A stretch of 14,339 nucleotides of DNA from DASRYH01 sp035687245 (GCA_035687245.1 DASRYH010000022.1:1-14339); one strand, 5' to 3'; counted from the stretch's first letter, positions 7,849 to 14,158 are shown. The notes: generated by a model from the sequence alone, not told the origin. Translations and numbers: made by a program.

Positions 7849-8627
7849 TAGCAACCCAAGGCGTCTTCGAACTCGACGATGTCTCGGTCGCCTACGGCAA
7901 GGAGACCGCGATCGCCGGAGTCTCGATGGGCATCGAGGCGCACGCCGTCACCGCACTCATCGGGCCGTCGGGCTGCGGCAAGTCCACGCTGCTGCGTTGC
8001 CTGAACCGCATGAACGACGAGCTGGGCAACGTCACCGTCGGTGGCCGAATCGAGCTCGACGGTCTCGACATCTACGAGGGCGGCATCGACCCCGTCGACC
8101 TTCGCATGCAGGTGGGCATGGTATTCCAGCGTCCCAACCCGTTCCCGATGTCGATCTACGACAACGTGGCCTACGGGCCGCGCACGCAGGGCATCCGCAA
8201 GAAGGCTGAACTCGACGAGCTCATCGAGGACTCGCTCAAGAGGGCTGCTCTGTGGAAAGAGGTCAAGGACTCTCTGAAGAAGCACGCCTTCGAGCTCTCC
8301 GGCGGCCAGCAGCAGCGTCTGTGTATTGCTCGCGCACTCGCGACGCGACCCGAGGTGCTGCTCATGGACGAGCCCGCCTCAGCGCTCGATCCCATCTCCA
8401 CGCAGCAGATCGAAGACACCGTTAGCGAGCTGAAGGATTCGGTCACCATCGTTATCGTCACGCACAACATGCAGCAGGCGGCGCGCATAAGCGACACCAC
8501 CGCCTTCATGCTGCGTGAGTCGATGGAGCGCCCTGCCACGCTCGTCGAGATCGGCGACACGAAGACCATGTTCACCAATCCCAGCGACAAGCGCACGGAG
8601 TCCTACATCACCGGCCGATTCGGCTAG
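7842..8627 (+). CDS. pstB: Phosphate ABC transporter ATP-binding protein PstB (system 1)
   Basis: The 261-residue ATPase powers phosphate import by PstCA. Walker A is G-P-S-G-C-G-K-S-T (41-49), the Q-loop is Gln96 in V-F-Q-R-P-N-P-F-P, the signature is L-S-G-G-Q-Q-Q-R (152-159), Walker B is V-L-L-M-D-E-P (172-178), and the switch histidine is His208. The M-S-I-Y-D-N-V segment after the Q-loop is characteristic of PstB rather than other ABC ATPases. ATG at 7842 is chosen because AAAGGAGA stands at 7826-7833 and family homology starts here; the frame is open 30 codons further upstream only inside pstA1. No phoU follows. The next gene is a cell-wall amidase. Confidence 0.96.
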   Translation: MVVATQGVFELDDVSVAYGKETAIAGVSMGIEAHAVTALIGPSGCGKSTLLRCLNRMNDELGNVTVGGRIELDGLDIYEGGIDPVDLRMQVGMVFQRPNPFPMSIYDNVAYGPRTQGIRKKAELDELIEDSLKRAALWKEVKDSLKKHAFELSGGQQQRLCIARALATRPEVLLMDEPASALDPISTQQIEDTVSELKDSVTIVIVTHNMQQAARISDTTAFMLRESMERPATLVEIGDTKTMFTNPSDKRTESYITGRFG

Positions 8628-8674
8628 GCTGCCGAAGGCCTTGGCATGAGCTACGCTGAGAAGAGGACATAAGC

Positions 8675-9442
8675 TTGCGACTCAGTGAAAGGCCAAACGT
8701 GTCGCTTCTTGCTCGCAGACCCCTACAGGTCGCCCTCGCGCTCGTCGTGGGGGCGGCCTTCATGCTGGCCGCTGTCGTTATGGCGTTTGGGCCAGCCCGG
8801 GCCAACGCCGAAGCCAAGCCCTACATCGTCGTGATCGACGCGGGTCACCAGAAGAAGGCCAACCTGCACCTCGAGCCTATCGGCCCCGGCTCCTCGAAGA
8901 AGAAGCCGAAGGTGAGCGCGGGCACGCGCGGTGTGGCGACCAAGAAGCGCGAGGCGACGATCAACCTGCAGGTCGCGCTCAAGCTGCGCGATGAGCTCGA
9001 GAAGCGCGGCGTGAAGGTCGTCATGGTGCGCACGAAGGCTGATGTGAACATCGCGAACTCCGAACGCGCCAAGATCGCGAACCGTGCCGGTGCCGATCTG
9101 CTCATCCGCGTGCACTGCGACGGTTCGCCGAAGAAGAGCACGCACGGTCTTCTGGTGCTCGTCCCCGGCAAGAACCGATGGACCGGCCCGATTCTCGCCA
9201 CGTCCCTCCAGGCAGGCAAGGACATCCAGGCTGCCACCCTGAAGACCACGAAAGCCAGGAACCGCGGCATCAGCAAGCGCACCGACATGACCGGTTTCAA
9301 CTGGTCGAAGGTGCCGTGTGTGGTCGTAGAGATGGGCGTGATGACCAACGCCGCCGAAGACCGACGCCTCGCGAGCTCGAGTTACCAGAAGAAGCTCGTG
9401 ACCGGCATGGCCGACGGCGCGATGCGCTACCTCAAGCGCTAG
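8675..9442 (+). CDS. Exported N-acetylmuramoyl-L-alanine amidase (Amidase_3 family)
   Basis: The 255-residue exported hydrolase should cleave the bond between N-acetylmuramic acid and L-alanine in peptidoglycan. An N-terminal hydrophobic helix (about 16-38) serves as signal or anchor, with possible cleavage near A-N-A at 43-45. The catalytic domain starts at I-V-V-I-D-A-G-H. Zinc ligands are His58, Glu93 and His147 (in I-R-V-H-C-D-G), and Glu219 in V-V-V-E-M-G is the expected catalytic acid. The loop E-P-I-G-P-G-S (67-73) occurs in a Gram-positive subgroup. The TTG start at 8675 has AGAGGA at a good distance; GTG at 8699 with AAAGG upstream is the alternative. It begins 47 bases after pstB1 with no clear terminator between, so it may be cotranscribed with system 1. 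The mature protein is strongly basic. Confidence 0.88.
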   Translation: MRLSERPNVSLLARRPLQVALALVVGAAFMLAAVVMAFGPARANAEAKPYIVVIDAGHQKKANLHLEPIGPGSSKKKPKVSAGTRGVATKKREATINLQVALKLRDELEKRGVKVVMVRTKADVNIANSERAKIANRAGADLLIRVHCDGSPKKSTHGLLVLVPGKNRWTGPILATSLQAGKDIQAATLKTTKARNRGISKRTDMTGFNWSKVPCVVVEMGVMTNAAEDRRLASSSYQKKLVTGMADGAMRYLKR

Positions 9443-9575
9443 CAGCACCGCGCACCCGCTCCGCATCGGCCCGGGCCCTCGCCGCTTCGGCATCTTCCCT
9501 GTCACCTCGGGGGCAGTTCACAACCATGTAGTAAACGCGAAGGACAGTCCTTACATCCTTCTTGCTCGCGTGCAA
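9432..9575 (-). CDS. Possible small protein, 47 residues, unrecognised
   Basis: A minus-strand frame runs from TTG at 9575 to TGA at 9434-9432, overlapping the last 11 bases of the amidase gene. GGAAGG stands six bases before the TTG on that strand. The predicted protein starts M-H-A-S-K-K-D-V-R-T, has a hydrophobic stretch V-L-R-V-Y-Y-M-V-V, and ends in an Ala/Glu/Arg-rich probable helix. Its composition looks more protein-like than most chance frames. An internal ATG at 9527 is another possible start. Against it: the frame is short, third-position GC (about 66% by hand) seems lower than in neighbouring genes, and it covers the Pho-box-like sequence and one palindrome. I do not recognise the protein and treat it as a candidate only. 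Confidence 0.25.
   Translation of the reverse strand: MHASKKDVRTVLRVYYMVVNCPRGDREDAEAARARADAERVRGAASA
9517..9555 (+). promoter_or_regulatory. Second Pho-box-like element upstream of the system 2 operon
   Basis: The 20 bases from 9517 match the 20 bases from 5041 in the phoB-pstS1 gap at 14 positions, beginning TTCACAACCATGT versus TTTACAGCCATGT. A further TT-ACA-like copy, CTTACA, stands at 9550-9555, exactly three 11-base steps after TTCACA at 9517. The two 11-mers between are poor matches. Its place before a pst operon favours PhoB control of system 2. It is weaker than the first box, lies about 170 bases from the first gene, and overlaps the candidate small minus-strand gene. Confidence 0.4.
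9540..9552. repeat. 13-base palindrome AAGGAC-A-GTCCTT
   Basis: This is a perfect 6-1-6 inverted repeat centred on base 9546 in the region before the second pst operon. Its core GACAGTC is shared with the palindrome at 9632-9646. It could be an operator half of a pair or a chance sequence. Confidence 0.4.
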
Positions 9576-9631
9576 CCAATACCTTCCGATTCCTCCCTAG
9601 ACTCGGCCTACATCAGCACTCCGTCGGTGTT

Positions 9632-9646
9632 CCGCGACAGTCGCGG
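9632..9646. repeat. 15-base palindrome CCGCGAC-A-GTCGCGG
   Basis: This is a perfect 7-1-7 inverted repeat centred on base 9639, 42 bases before the start of the secreted Ig-like gene, so it would lie in the 5' leader or near the promoter. It has the same GACAGTC core as the palindrome centred on 9546, 93 bases away. It may act as an operator or as an RNA hairpin; the one-base centre makes a tight RNA loop unlikely unless inner pairs open. Confidence 0.45.
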
Positions 9647-9687
9647 GCGGGACGAGTGCACTGGCCGATTCGAATTCGGAGGGAAAC

Positions 9688-10386
9688 ATGAGGAAGAGGT
9701 TGTGGGTTGCCTGCGCGGCTTCCGTCATCGCGTTGGCGGTCGCGGCGGCTCCCGCAGTCGCTGCCGTTACGCGCACCTGGCTGAGCGCCTCGCGTACGCA
9801 GGGCTACTACGGGCAAGACATCGCCTTGCAGCCGAGCGTCGACACCACTATGGCGCCGGGCGACAAGTTCGAGTTTCAGCGCTTCGACACCGCTACGACC
9901 ACTTGGGTCAAGATCGACGAGCAGACGATCGAGGAGACCGACTCGGTCGACCCGCTCTATCTCGGCGTAGGCGATCCTGAGCTGCCGCTGCCGATGACCG
10001 TTCGGAGCATCTTCCACAAGGGCGGGTCCGTCGTCGCGACCGACCCGGTGAGCGCCGAAGTCTCCCTTGCTGCTCTCAAGTACAAGCAGGTCAAGACGGC
10101 GATCACCGCGCCTAAGACCGTCAAGAAGGGCAAGTCGTTCACGATTGGCGTTGCCGTCTCGCCGAACCCGGGCCCCGGTGTGGTCGAGGTCAAGATCGCT
10201 CGTCACAAGTGGGGTTCGAAGTACCAGACCCGCAAGACCGTGAAGGTCACGGTTGACGAGAGCGGCGAGGGTTCACTCACCTTCAAGCCAGCCACCAAGG
10301 CCAGCTACCGCATCTCCGCCCGCTTCTTGGGCAACGCGTATGGCCCGAAGAGCGCCACGGTGAAGAAGTCCGTGCGCGCCAAGTAG
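9688..10386 (+). CDS. Secreted Ig-like domain protein of unknown function
   Basis: The 232-residue protein is not one I recognise. A Sec signal peptide is clear: M-R-K-R-L, a hydrophobic run, and A-V-A-A near residue 26. The mature part looks like two beta-rich modules. Module one (about 27-125) includes F-E-F-Q-R-F-D and T-T-W-V-K-I, as in Ig-like folds. Module two (about 133-230) resembles bacterial Ig-like repeats that begin I-T-A-P-K-T-V-K-K-G-K. The second module is very basic (about 23 Lys/Arg to 4 Asp/Glu by hand). There is no LPxTG motif, lipobox or C-terminal membrane helix. A GGAGGG ribosome site at 9678-9683 fixes the ATG. It lies 46 bases before pstS2 with no terminator between, so it is probably the first gene of the system 2 operon. 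A role in wall attachment or partner binding is speculation. Confidence 0.75.
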   Translation: MRKRLWVACAASVIALAVAAAPAVAAVTRTWLSASRTQGYYGQDIALQPSVDTTMAPGDKFEFQRFDTATTTWVKIDEQTIEETDSVDPLYLGVGDPELPLPMTVRSIFHKGGSVVATDPVSAEVSLAALKYKQVKTAITAPKTVKKGKSFTIGVAVSPNPGPGVVEVKIARHKWGSKYQTRKTVKVTVDESGEGSLTFKPATKASYRISARFLGNAYGPKSATVKKSVRAK

Positions 10387-10432
10387 TGCCGGTTCGGACC
10401 TGATACCTGCCTTGAAGAAGGGACTCCTTTCC

Positions 10433-11239
10433 ATGAAGCTTGTTCGATCTTCCAAGTTCGTCTTCGCCGCGTCAGTGATCGCCCTGGTCGCCGCGATGGT
10501 GGCTCCCGCCTTCGCTTCGGCGGCCACCCTCAAGCTCAGTGGCTCCACTACCGTCTATCCGGTCGCCCAGCTCCTCGCTACCGGCTACAAGGCCAAGACC
10601 GGCAACAACGTCACCGTCACCGGCGGCGGCTCCTCGGTCGGCATCAAGGACGCCATCGCGGGCCGCGTGGACGTCGGCATGTCCTCGCGTGATCTAAAGG
10701 ATGCCGAGAAGTCGAGCGGCGCTGTCGAGACCGCCTTCGCCCGCGACGCCCTGACCATCGTCGTGAACCCGAAGAACACCGTGAAGAACCTCACCGAGGA
10801 GCAGGTGCGCAGCATCTACCGCGGCGAGATCACCAACTGGAAGCAGGTCGGTGGCGCTAACCGCCGCATCGTGCTGGTCGGTCGCACCGCAGCTTCGGGC
10901 ACCTACGAGTTCTTCAAGGAGAAGTTCCTCCTTGGCAAGCGCCAGTCGTCCAAGACGCGCGCCTACTCCTCCAACGGCATGGTTCGCTCCGCCGTCAAGG
11001 CCAACAAGGGCGCCATCGGCTACGTCTCCATGGCCTACGTCGACAAGCGCGTTCGTGCCCTGAAGATCGGTGGCGTCTCGGCCACCAGGGCCAACGCTGT
11101 CAGCGGTGCCTACATCTACGTCCGCCCGCTGTACTGGATCACCAAGGGTGCTCCCGCCGGCGAGGCCAAGGCGTTCATCGACTGGACCAAGTCCGAAGCC
11201 GGTCAGAAGATCGTCGCGAAAGAGTTCCTCCGCTACTAG
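10433..11239 (+). CDS. pstS: Phosphate-binding protein PstS (system 2), non-lipoprotein
   Basis: The 268-residue solute-binding protein belongs to the PstS family. Ligand-site motifs are S-G-S-T-T-V (36-41), G-G-G-S-S-V-G (64-70), M-S-S-R-D (83-87) and G-R-T-A-A-S-G-T-Y-E-F-F (150-161); I-Y-R-G-E-I-T-N-W (128-136) is shared with PstS1. Unlike PstS1 it has a type I signal peptide ending A-F-A-S-A and no lipobox cysteine. The mature chain is very basic, about 38 Lys/Arg to 17 Asp/Glu by hand. ATG at 10433 is preferred: AAGGGA stands at about 10418-10423, and a typical signal peptide follows. TTG at 10412 would add seven residues. It sits in an operon with the upstream Ig-like gene and pstCAB. 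Phosphate is the likely ligand, but a related oxyanion is not excluded. Confidence 0.9.
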   Translation: MKLVRSSKFVFAASVIALVAAMVAPAFASAATLKLSGSTTVYPVAQLLATGYKAKTGNNVTVTGGGSSVGIKDAIAGRVDVGMSSRDLKDAEKSSGAVETAFARDALTIVVNPKNTVKNLTEEQVRSIYRGEITNWKQVGGANRRIVLVGRTAASGTYEFFKEKFLLGKRQSSKTRAYSSNGMVRSAVKANKGAIGYVSMAYVDKRVRALKIGGVSATRANAVSGAYIYVRPLYWITKGAPAGEAKAFIDWTKSEAGQKIVAKEFLRY

Positions 11240-11251
11240 CCCCCTCGCTCC

Positions 11252-11290
11252 CTTGGGCGGGTTCCCCGGAACACGGGGAGCCCGCCCAAG
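11252..11290 (+). promoter_or_regulatory. Strong intercistronic hairpin between pstS2 and pstC2
   Basis: CTTGGGCGGG (11252-11261) pairs with CCCGCCCAAG (11281-11290). Inside it TCCCCG (11263-11268) pairs with CGGGGA (11274-11279), joined by one U-G pair (11262 with 11280), leaving loop GAACA. That makes a 17-pair stem. No T-run follows, so it is not a normal intrinsic terminator. It begins 12 bases after the pstS2 stop. Such hairpins often protect the upstream mRNA end, giving more binding protein than permease. Confidence 0.75.
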
Positions 11291-11308
11291 CCCTATCGAA
11301 GGACGATC

Positions 11309-12382
11309 GTGAAAGGCGAAGAAGTGCCACAAGATTCGACTCTGGCGGTGGATGCGCTGTTGTTCGCCGACCCCGATGGCTTCACGGATAACGAACCGGT
11401 GGACCTGACGGGGCCTCAGACGGGGGCAGATCGCATAGTCGAAGCGTTCCTGCTGGCGGCTACCGTCTTCTCAGGGCTGGTCGTCACGCTGGTGGCGGTA
11501 TTCGTGCTCCAGAAGGGCTTGCCTGCGCTGTCGCACAGCGGTCTCGCGTTCCTGACGAATGGTGGCTGGGACGGCAACCTCGAGTCAGCGTGGGAAGACA
11601 CGGGCAACGTCATCTTCGGCGCTCGACCTCTGATCGCAGGCAGCCTGCTCTCCACGCTCTTTGCACTTGCCTTCACGCTCGTCCTTGGCACGGGCTCAGC
11701 CATCGTCATCACCGAACTCGCCCCGGGGTGGCTCCGCCGTCCCGTCGAGGCTGTGGTCCAGCTCTTGGCCGGTGTGCCGTCGGTCGTCTTCGGCCTCGTT
11801 GGCTTCGCGCTCGTCGTTCCGTTCGTGACCGATCACGTACTTCCGGCTGACGCCTTCGACAAGGTGCCGAACATCCCCTACGACGGCCAGTCCCTGTTGG
11901 CCGCCGTAATCGTGCTCACCTTCATGATCCTGCCGTTCTTCGTCTCGGTGGCGTCCGACTCTCTGCGGGCGGTCCCTTCGGCGCTTTCGGCGGGAGCCCG
12001 TGCGCTGGGTATTACGCGCTGGCGCACGATTGCTCGCGTGCAGATTCCCGTCGCGCTGCCCGGCCTGATGGCGGGGGCGGTGCTCGCTGCTGCGCGAGCG
12101 ATCGGAGAGGCCATCGCGCTCTCGATGGTCGCCGGCGCGCTCGCGCTCACCCCGGGCTTCGCTCATGGCCCGCTCTACTTCGCGCTTACTCCCATCCGCA
12201 CGATGGCGAGCGCGATCGTCGACACCGGCGGTGAGGCGATGAGCATTCCCGCGATCGAAGGTGCGCTGTTCGGCCTGGCTACGCTGCTGCTGGCGCTGAG
12301 CCTGTGCCTAAGCCTGCTCGCGCGCTGGGCGTATGCGTGGTCGGCCAAGAAGCTCAACCTCACAAACGACAGGGACGTGTAG
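11309..12382 (+). CDS. pstC: Phosphate ABC transporter permease PstC-like (system 2)
   Basis: The 357-residue permease is about 50 residues longer than PstC1. A hydrophilic, acidic N-terminal tail of about 42 residues precedes the first membrane helix (about 45-67). A longer outer loop lies around 172-195 (D-H-V-L-P-A-D-A-F-D). The coupling loop is clear (A-L-G-I-T-R-W-R-T-I, 232-241, then P-G-L). The PstC signature reads R-A-I-G-E-A-I (263-269): the Arg and Glu are kept, but the Thr found in PstC1 is replaced by Ala268. GTG at 11309 follows AAGGA at 11299-11303; GTG at 11324 with AAAGG upstream is also possible. The stop codon is directly followed by the pstA2 start. It is a Pst permease by context and motifs, with substrate less certain than for system 1. 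Confidence 0.88.
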   Translation: MKGEEVPQDSTLAVDALLFADPDGFTDNEPVDLTGPQTGADRIVEAFLLAATVFSGLVVTLVAVFVLQKGLPALSHSGLAFLTNGGWDGNLESAWEDTGNVIFGARPLIAGSLLSTLFALAFTLVLGTGSAIVITELAPGWLRRPVEAVVQLLAGVPSVVFGLVGFALVVPFVTDHVLPADAFDKVPNIPYDGQSLLAAVIVLTFMILPFFVSVASDSLRAVPSALSAGARALGITRWRTIARVQIPVALPGLMAGAVLAAARAIGEAIALSMVAGALALTPGFAHGPLYFALTPIRTMASAIVDTGGEAMSIPAIEGALFGLATLLLALSLCLSLLARWAYAWSAKKLNLTNDRDV

Positions 12383-13336
12383 ATGAAGCCCAACGCAAAC
12401 GAACTGAGCGAGCGCAGCCCGATCTCGTCGGCTGTGTGGGAGTCGGCGTCTTGGGTGGCTACTGCCATCGTCGTTCTAGGTTGCGCGGTGATCGTCGGCT
12501 TCCTGCTCAAGGAAGGCCTCGGGTCGATCAACTGGCGCTTCCTGAGTACCGATCCCAACGTCAGCATCCTCGAGGCTGGCAAGAGCGGGATCCGAGTGCC
12601 GATGGCAGGCACGCTTCTGCTCATCGTGCTTAGCATGGCCTTCGCGGTACCGCTTGCCGTCGCGTCGGCCACCTACCTCGCCGAATACATGGACGAGAGC
12701 CGGCCGCTCACGCGCATCGTGCGCGTGGGGCTCGAAGTCCTCGCGAGCGTGCCGTCGGTCGTCTTCGGCATGTTCGGCATCGCTATGTTCAGCAAGCACG
12801 CGCTGGCGTTTCTCTCGAGCCAAGGCGCGATCGGTGCGGACGCAGCATTCGGCCGCTCGTTTCTTGTCGCCTCGATCGTCATGGGCGTGCACGTGCTGCC
12901 GTTCATGGTGAAGGCGATGGAAGAGGCGGTACGCGTCGTGCCGAAGGCCTTTCGCGATGCAGCCGCCGGGCTTGGTATCACCAAGTGGCGAGCACTGCGT
13001 CGTGTCGTTCTTCCCGCCGCCGCGCCCGGCCTGGCGACCGCGGTCATCCTTGGTATGGGTCTCGTGGCCGGTGACACCGCCATCGTCTGGATGACGCTTG
13101 GCGGCACCGTGACGATGGGCGCCGACAAGTGGTGGCTACCAACCAACGCGCTGGCCGTGCTCAAGGGCACCGGATCTACGCTGACCACCTTCACCTACTT
13201 CACCTCGCCGGTCGGAGAGGGTACGGCACCCGAACTCGCTTTCGGCGCCGCACTGGTGCTCATGCTCATCATCCTGGGCCTGAACATCGTCGCCGTACTG
13301 GTAGGCGCTTACGGCGCCAAGCACCGCAAGTCGTAG
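12383..13336 (+). CDS. pstA: Phosphate ABC transporter permease PstA-like with a changed signature (system 2)
   Basis: The 317-residue permease has about six membrane segments, beginning at about 24-43 after a polar tail. The coupling loop is normal (G-L-G-I-T-K-W-R-A-L, 196-205, then P-A-A-A-P-G-L). The usual PstA signature R-x-x-G-E-T-A-P is altered: the segment reads G-L-V-A-G-D-T-A-I (226-234), with Leu227 where PstA1 has Arg208, Asp for Glu and Ile for Pro. In E. coli the equivalent Arg220 is required for phosphate transport. A long outer loop, about 239-282, contains D-K-W-W-L-P-T-N. ATG at 12383 follows the pstC2 stop with no gap, with AGGGA at 12371-12375. The fold and position say PstA; the signature suggests changed function. 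Confidence 0.85.
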   Translation: MKPNANELSERSPISSAVWESASWVATAIVVLGCAVIVGFLLKEGLGSINWRFLSTDPNVSILEAGKSGIRVPMAGTLLLIVLSMAFAVPLAVASATYLAEYMDESRPLTRIVRVGLEVLASVPSVVFGMFGIAMFSKHALAFLSSQGAIGADAAFGRSFLVASIVMGVHVLPFMVKAMEEAVRVVPKAFRDAAAGLGITKWRALRRVVLPAAAPGLATAVILGMGLVAGDTAIVWMTLGGTVTMGADKWWLPTNALAVLKGTGSTLTTFTYFTSPVGEGTAPELAFGAALVLMLIILGLNIVAVLVGAYGAKHRKS

Positions 13337-13357
13337 ATCATGAGAGGAATCGATTCG

Positions 13358-14158
13358 ATGACAACCACCGGACTCGGTGTGCTCGAGCCGCCACTGCTGG
13401 CAGAGACGATGATCTCGATCGACGGGCTCGAGGCGGCCTACGGCACGAACCGCGTGCTGCACGGCATCAGCCTCGACATCCCCAAGAACCGCATCACCGC
13501 CTTCATCGGTCCCTCCGGCTGTGGCAAGTCGACAGCGCTGCGCTGCATCAACCGGATGAACGACCTCATCAAGTCGTTTCGCACGGACGGGACGATCGCG
13601 CTGCAGGGGCAAGACGTCTACTCGCGCACGGTCAACGTGAACGTGCTTCGGCGCACCGTGGGGATGGTCTTCCAGCATCCCAATCCGTTCCCGATGTCGA
13701 TCTACGACAACATCGCGCTTGCGATTCGCGAGCACGAGAAGGGGTTGGACAAGGCAGAGCTGGACGTCCGTGTGCAAGCGGCTCTTGAGCAGGCCGCGCT
13801 GTGGGAGGAAGTGAAGGACTATCTCGACCGCTCCGCGATGGCGCTCTCCGGCGGTCAGCAGCAGCGCCTGTGCATCGCCCGCGCGCTCGCCATCAAGCCG
13901 CGCGTTCTGATGCTCGACGAGCCGTGTGCCTCGCTCGATCCGATCTCGACCGCCGCGATCGAGGAACTCCTGCTGCAGCTGAAGCGCGACTACACGATCG
14001 TGATCGTGACCCACAACCTCGCCCAGGCCCGCCGAATCTCGGACAAGTGCGCGTTCTTCTTGCTCGGGGAGCTAATCGAGTTCGGCGACACCACACAGGT
14101 CTTCGCCGCGCCCGAGCGCGACGAGACAGCCCGCTATCTGTCGGGGGTCTACGGCTAG
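13358..14158 (+). CDS. pstB: Phosphate ABC transporter ATP-binding protein PstB (system 2)
   Basis: The 266-residue ATPase has Walker A G-P-S-G-C-G-K-S-T (51-59), Q-loop Gln106 in V-F-Q-H-P-N-P-F-P, signature L-S-G-G-Q-Q-Q-R (163-170), Walker B V-L-M-L-D-E-P (183-189) and switch His219. It is clearly homologous to PstB1, with long identical blocks such as N-P-F-P-M-S-I-Y-D-N, but differs in the helical region (about 70-100 and 120-145), so the two are old paralogs rather than a recent duplication. All ATPase residues are intact. ATG at 13358 is chosen because GAGAGGA at 13342-13348 is well spaced; ATG at 13340 would add six residues and has no ribosome site. It is the last gene of the system 2 operon, with a terminator 75 bases on. 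Confidence 0.95.
   Translation: MTTTGLGVLEPPLLAETMISIDGLEAAYGTNRVLHGISLDIPKNRITAFIGPSGCGKSTALRCINRMNDLIKSFRTDGTIALQGQDVYSRTVNVNVLRRTVGMVFQHPNPFPMSIYDNIALAIREHEKGLDKAELDVRVQAALEQAALWEEVKDYLDRSAMALSGGQQQRLCIARALAIKPRVLMLDEPCASLDPISTAAIEELLLQLKRDYTIVIVTHNLAQARRISDKCAFFLLGELIEFGDTTQVFAAPERDETARYLSGVYG

Noticed and set aside
6673..7854. Long minus-strand open frame (393 codons) opposite pstC1/pstA1
   Set aside because: It lies wholly antisense to two clear permeases, is rich in Arg/His/Gly/Asp with no domain, and is a usual shadow of high-GC coding DNA.
8631..8645. GCCGAAGGCCTTGGC after pstB1 as a terminator
   Set aside because: The palindrome is imperfect, leaves no loop and has no T-run.
8849..8944. 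Lysine-rich loop after the first zinc histidine of the amidase as an unusual insertion
   Set aside because: The E-P-I-G-P-G-S and following K-V-x-x-G-T-x-G pattern is typical of a Gram-positive subgroup of this amidase family.
9467..9492. GC-rich short inverted repeats after the amidase as a terminator
   Set aside because: Stems such as GGCCCGGGCC and GCCG-CTT-CGGC are tiny or have no loop, and no T-run follows.
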